Shown in pieces: positions 13,816 through 14,121 of a stretch of DNA of 14,121 bases. The stretch lies in the NCBI GenBank assembly GCA_023412275.1, contig JAEYNY010000136.1:1-14121 (forward strand), in the 5' to 3' direction. A program made the translations under genes and the position numbers. Source of the DNA: Bacillota bacterium (GTDB lineage Bacteria > Bacillota > Clostridia > Acetivibrionales > DSM-1351). Positions within the stretch are counted from its first letter, which is position 1. Each line of letters opens with the position of its first letter. Below the pieces are notes generated by a model. The model worked only from the letters and a program-made list of their open reading frames with translations, made no database searches and was not told the DNA's origin.

Positions 13816-14121
13816 ATGGATATATTGAAGTCAATCGAAAATGAACAAATAAGAACTGACCTTCCTAAATTGGAAATTGGTGATTTTATCAAAGTTCATG
13901 CTAAGATTAAGGAAGGAAACAGGGAAAGAATACAGGTATTCGAAGGTACTGTAATAGCTTTAAAAGGTTCCGGATTAAAGGAAACTTTTACAGTAAGAAG
14001 AGTATCCTACGGTGTAGGTGTTGAAAGAGTATTCCCTGTTAACTCACCAAGAATCGACCATATTGATGTGGTTAGAAAAGGTGTTGTTAGAAGAGCTAAG
14101 CTGTACTATCTCCGTGATAGA
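13816..14121 (+). CDS. rplS: 50S ribosomal protein L19 (3' end outside the window)
   Basis: L19 sits at the 30S-50S interface. The ATG at 13816 is 9 nt after AGGAGG, and 102 codons are present before the window edge. Recognisable segments are RTDLPKLEIGDFIKVHAKI, EGTVIALKGSG, FTVRRVSYGVGVERVFPVNS and VRRAKLYYLRDR. Roughly a dozen C-terminal residues are missing. In Bacillus it is the gene after trmD; here it has its own promoter and RNA leader and lies 12 kb away. The identification is secure. Confidence 0.97.
   Translation, partial: MDILKSIENEQIRTDLPKLEIGDFIKVHAKIKEGNRERIQVFEGTVIALKGSGLKETFTVRRVSYGVGVERVFPVNSPRIDHIDVVRKGVVRRAKLYYLRDR

Noticed and set aside
1..14121. CRISPR arrays, insertion sequences, tRNA or rRNA genes
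   Set aside because: No regularly spaced repeats, transposase-like frames, terminal inverted repeats or stable-RNA signatures were seen.

Overview
The window looks like a low-G+C, anaerobic Firmicutes chromosome, most like the cellulolytic Clostridium/Ruminiclostridium group. The grounds are AT-rich intergenic DNA, strong GGAGG-type ribosome sites, sigma-A-type promoters, and a clostridial mix of protein families. Every gene I support is on the + strand. The species is inferred, not shown.

Layout: (1) 1-1868 is the housekeeping block rpsP (5' end missing) - khpA - rimM - trmD, closed by an intrinsic terminator at about 1890-1929. (2) 1949-12060 is an accessory cluster of about 10 kb. It has a good promoter, a 56-aa YezD/DUF2292-type protein, a NifB-like radical SAM gene split by a +1-nt frameshift, a NifX-like protein, and NifH-, NifD- and NifK-like proteins. 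A MetNIQ-type ABC importer follows, then an 18-codon NifX relic, a cystathionine gamma-lyase-type PLP enzyme (MccB-like) and an MccA-like cystathionine beta-synthase/cysteine synthase. A strong terminator closes the cluster. (3) 12096-13663 is a separate unit: a consensus promoter, a leader of about 330 nt with an 11-codon ORF and two intrinsic terminators, a 49-aa basic protein, and an RsgA-family GTPase. (4) 13709-14121 is an rplS promoter, an L19-type RNA leader and rplS (3' end missing). In Bacillus subtilis rplS directly follows trmD, so units 2 and 3 appear to sit inside a split ribosomal operon.

The main system is unit 2. The H, D and K proteins keep the iron-protein cluster cysteines, six candidate P-cluster cysteines and a candidate cofactor cysteine. 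The position of the FeMo-cofactor histidine reads as glutamine, and there is no NifE or NifN. Together with methionine-type uptake and transsulfuration genes, this points to sulfur salvage rather than N2 fixation. The best characterised comparison I can name is methylthio-alkane reductase (MarBHDK) of Rhodospirillum rubrum. A plausible scheme is that MetNIQ imports a methylated sulfur compound, the reductase releases a thiol, and the PLP enzymes route the sulfur into cysteine, homocysteine or methionine. This scheme is inference. The frameshifted nifB-like gene and the NifX relic suggest a system that is being remodelled or is partly decayed.
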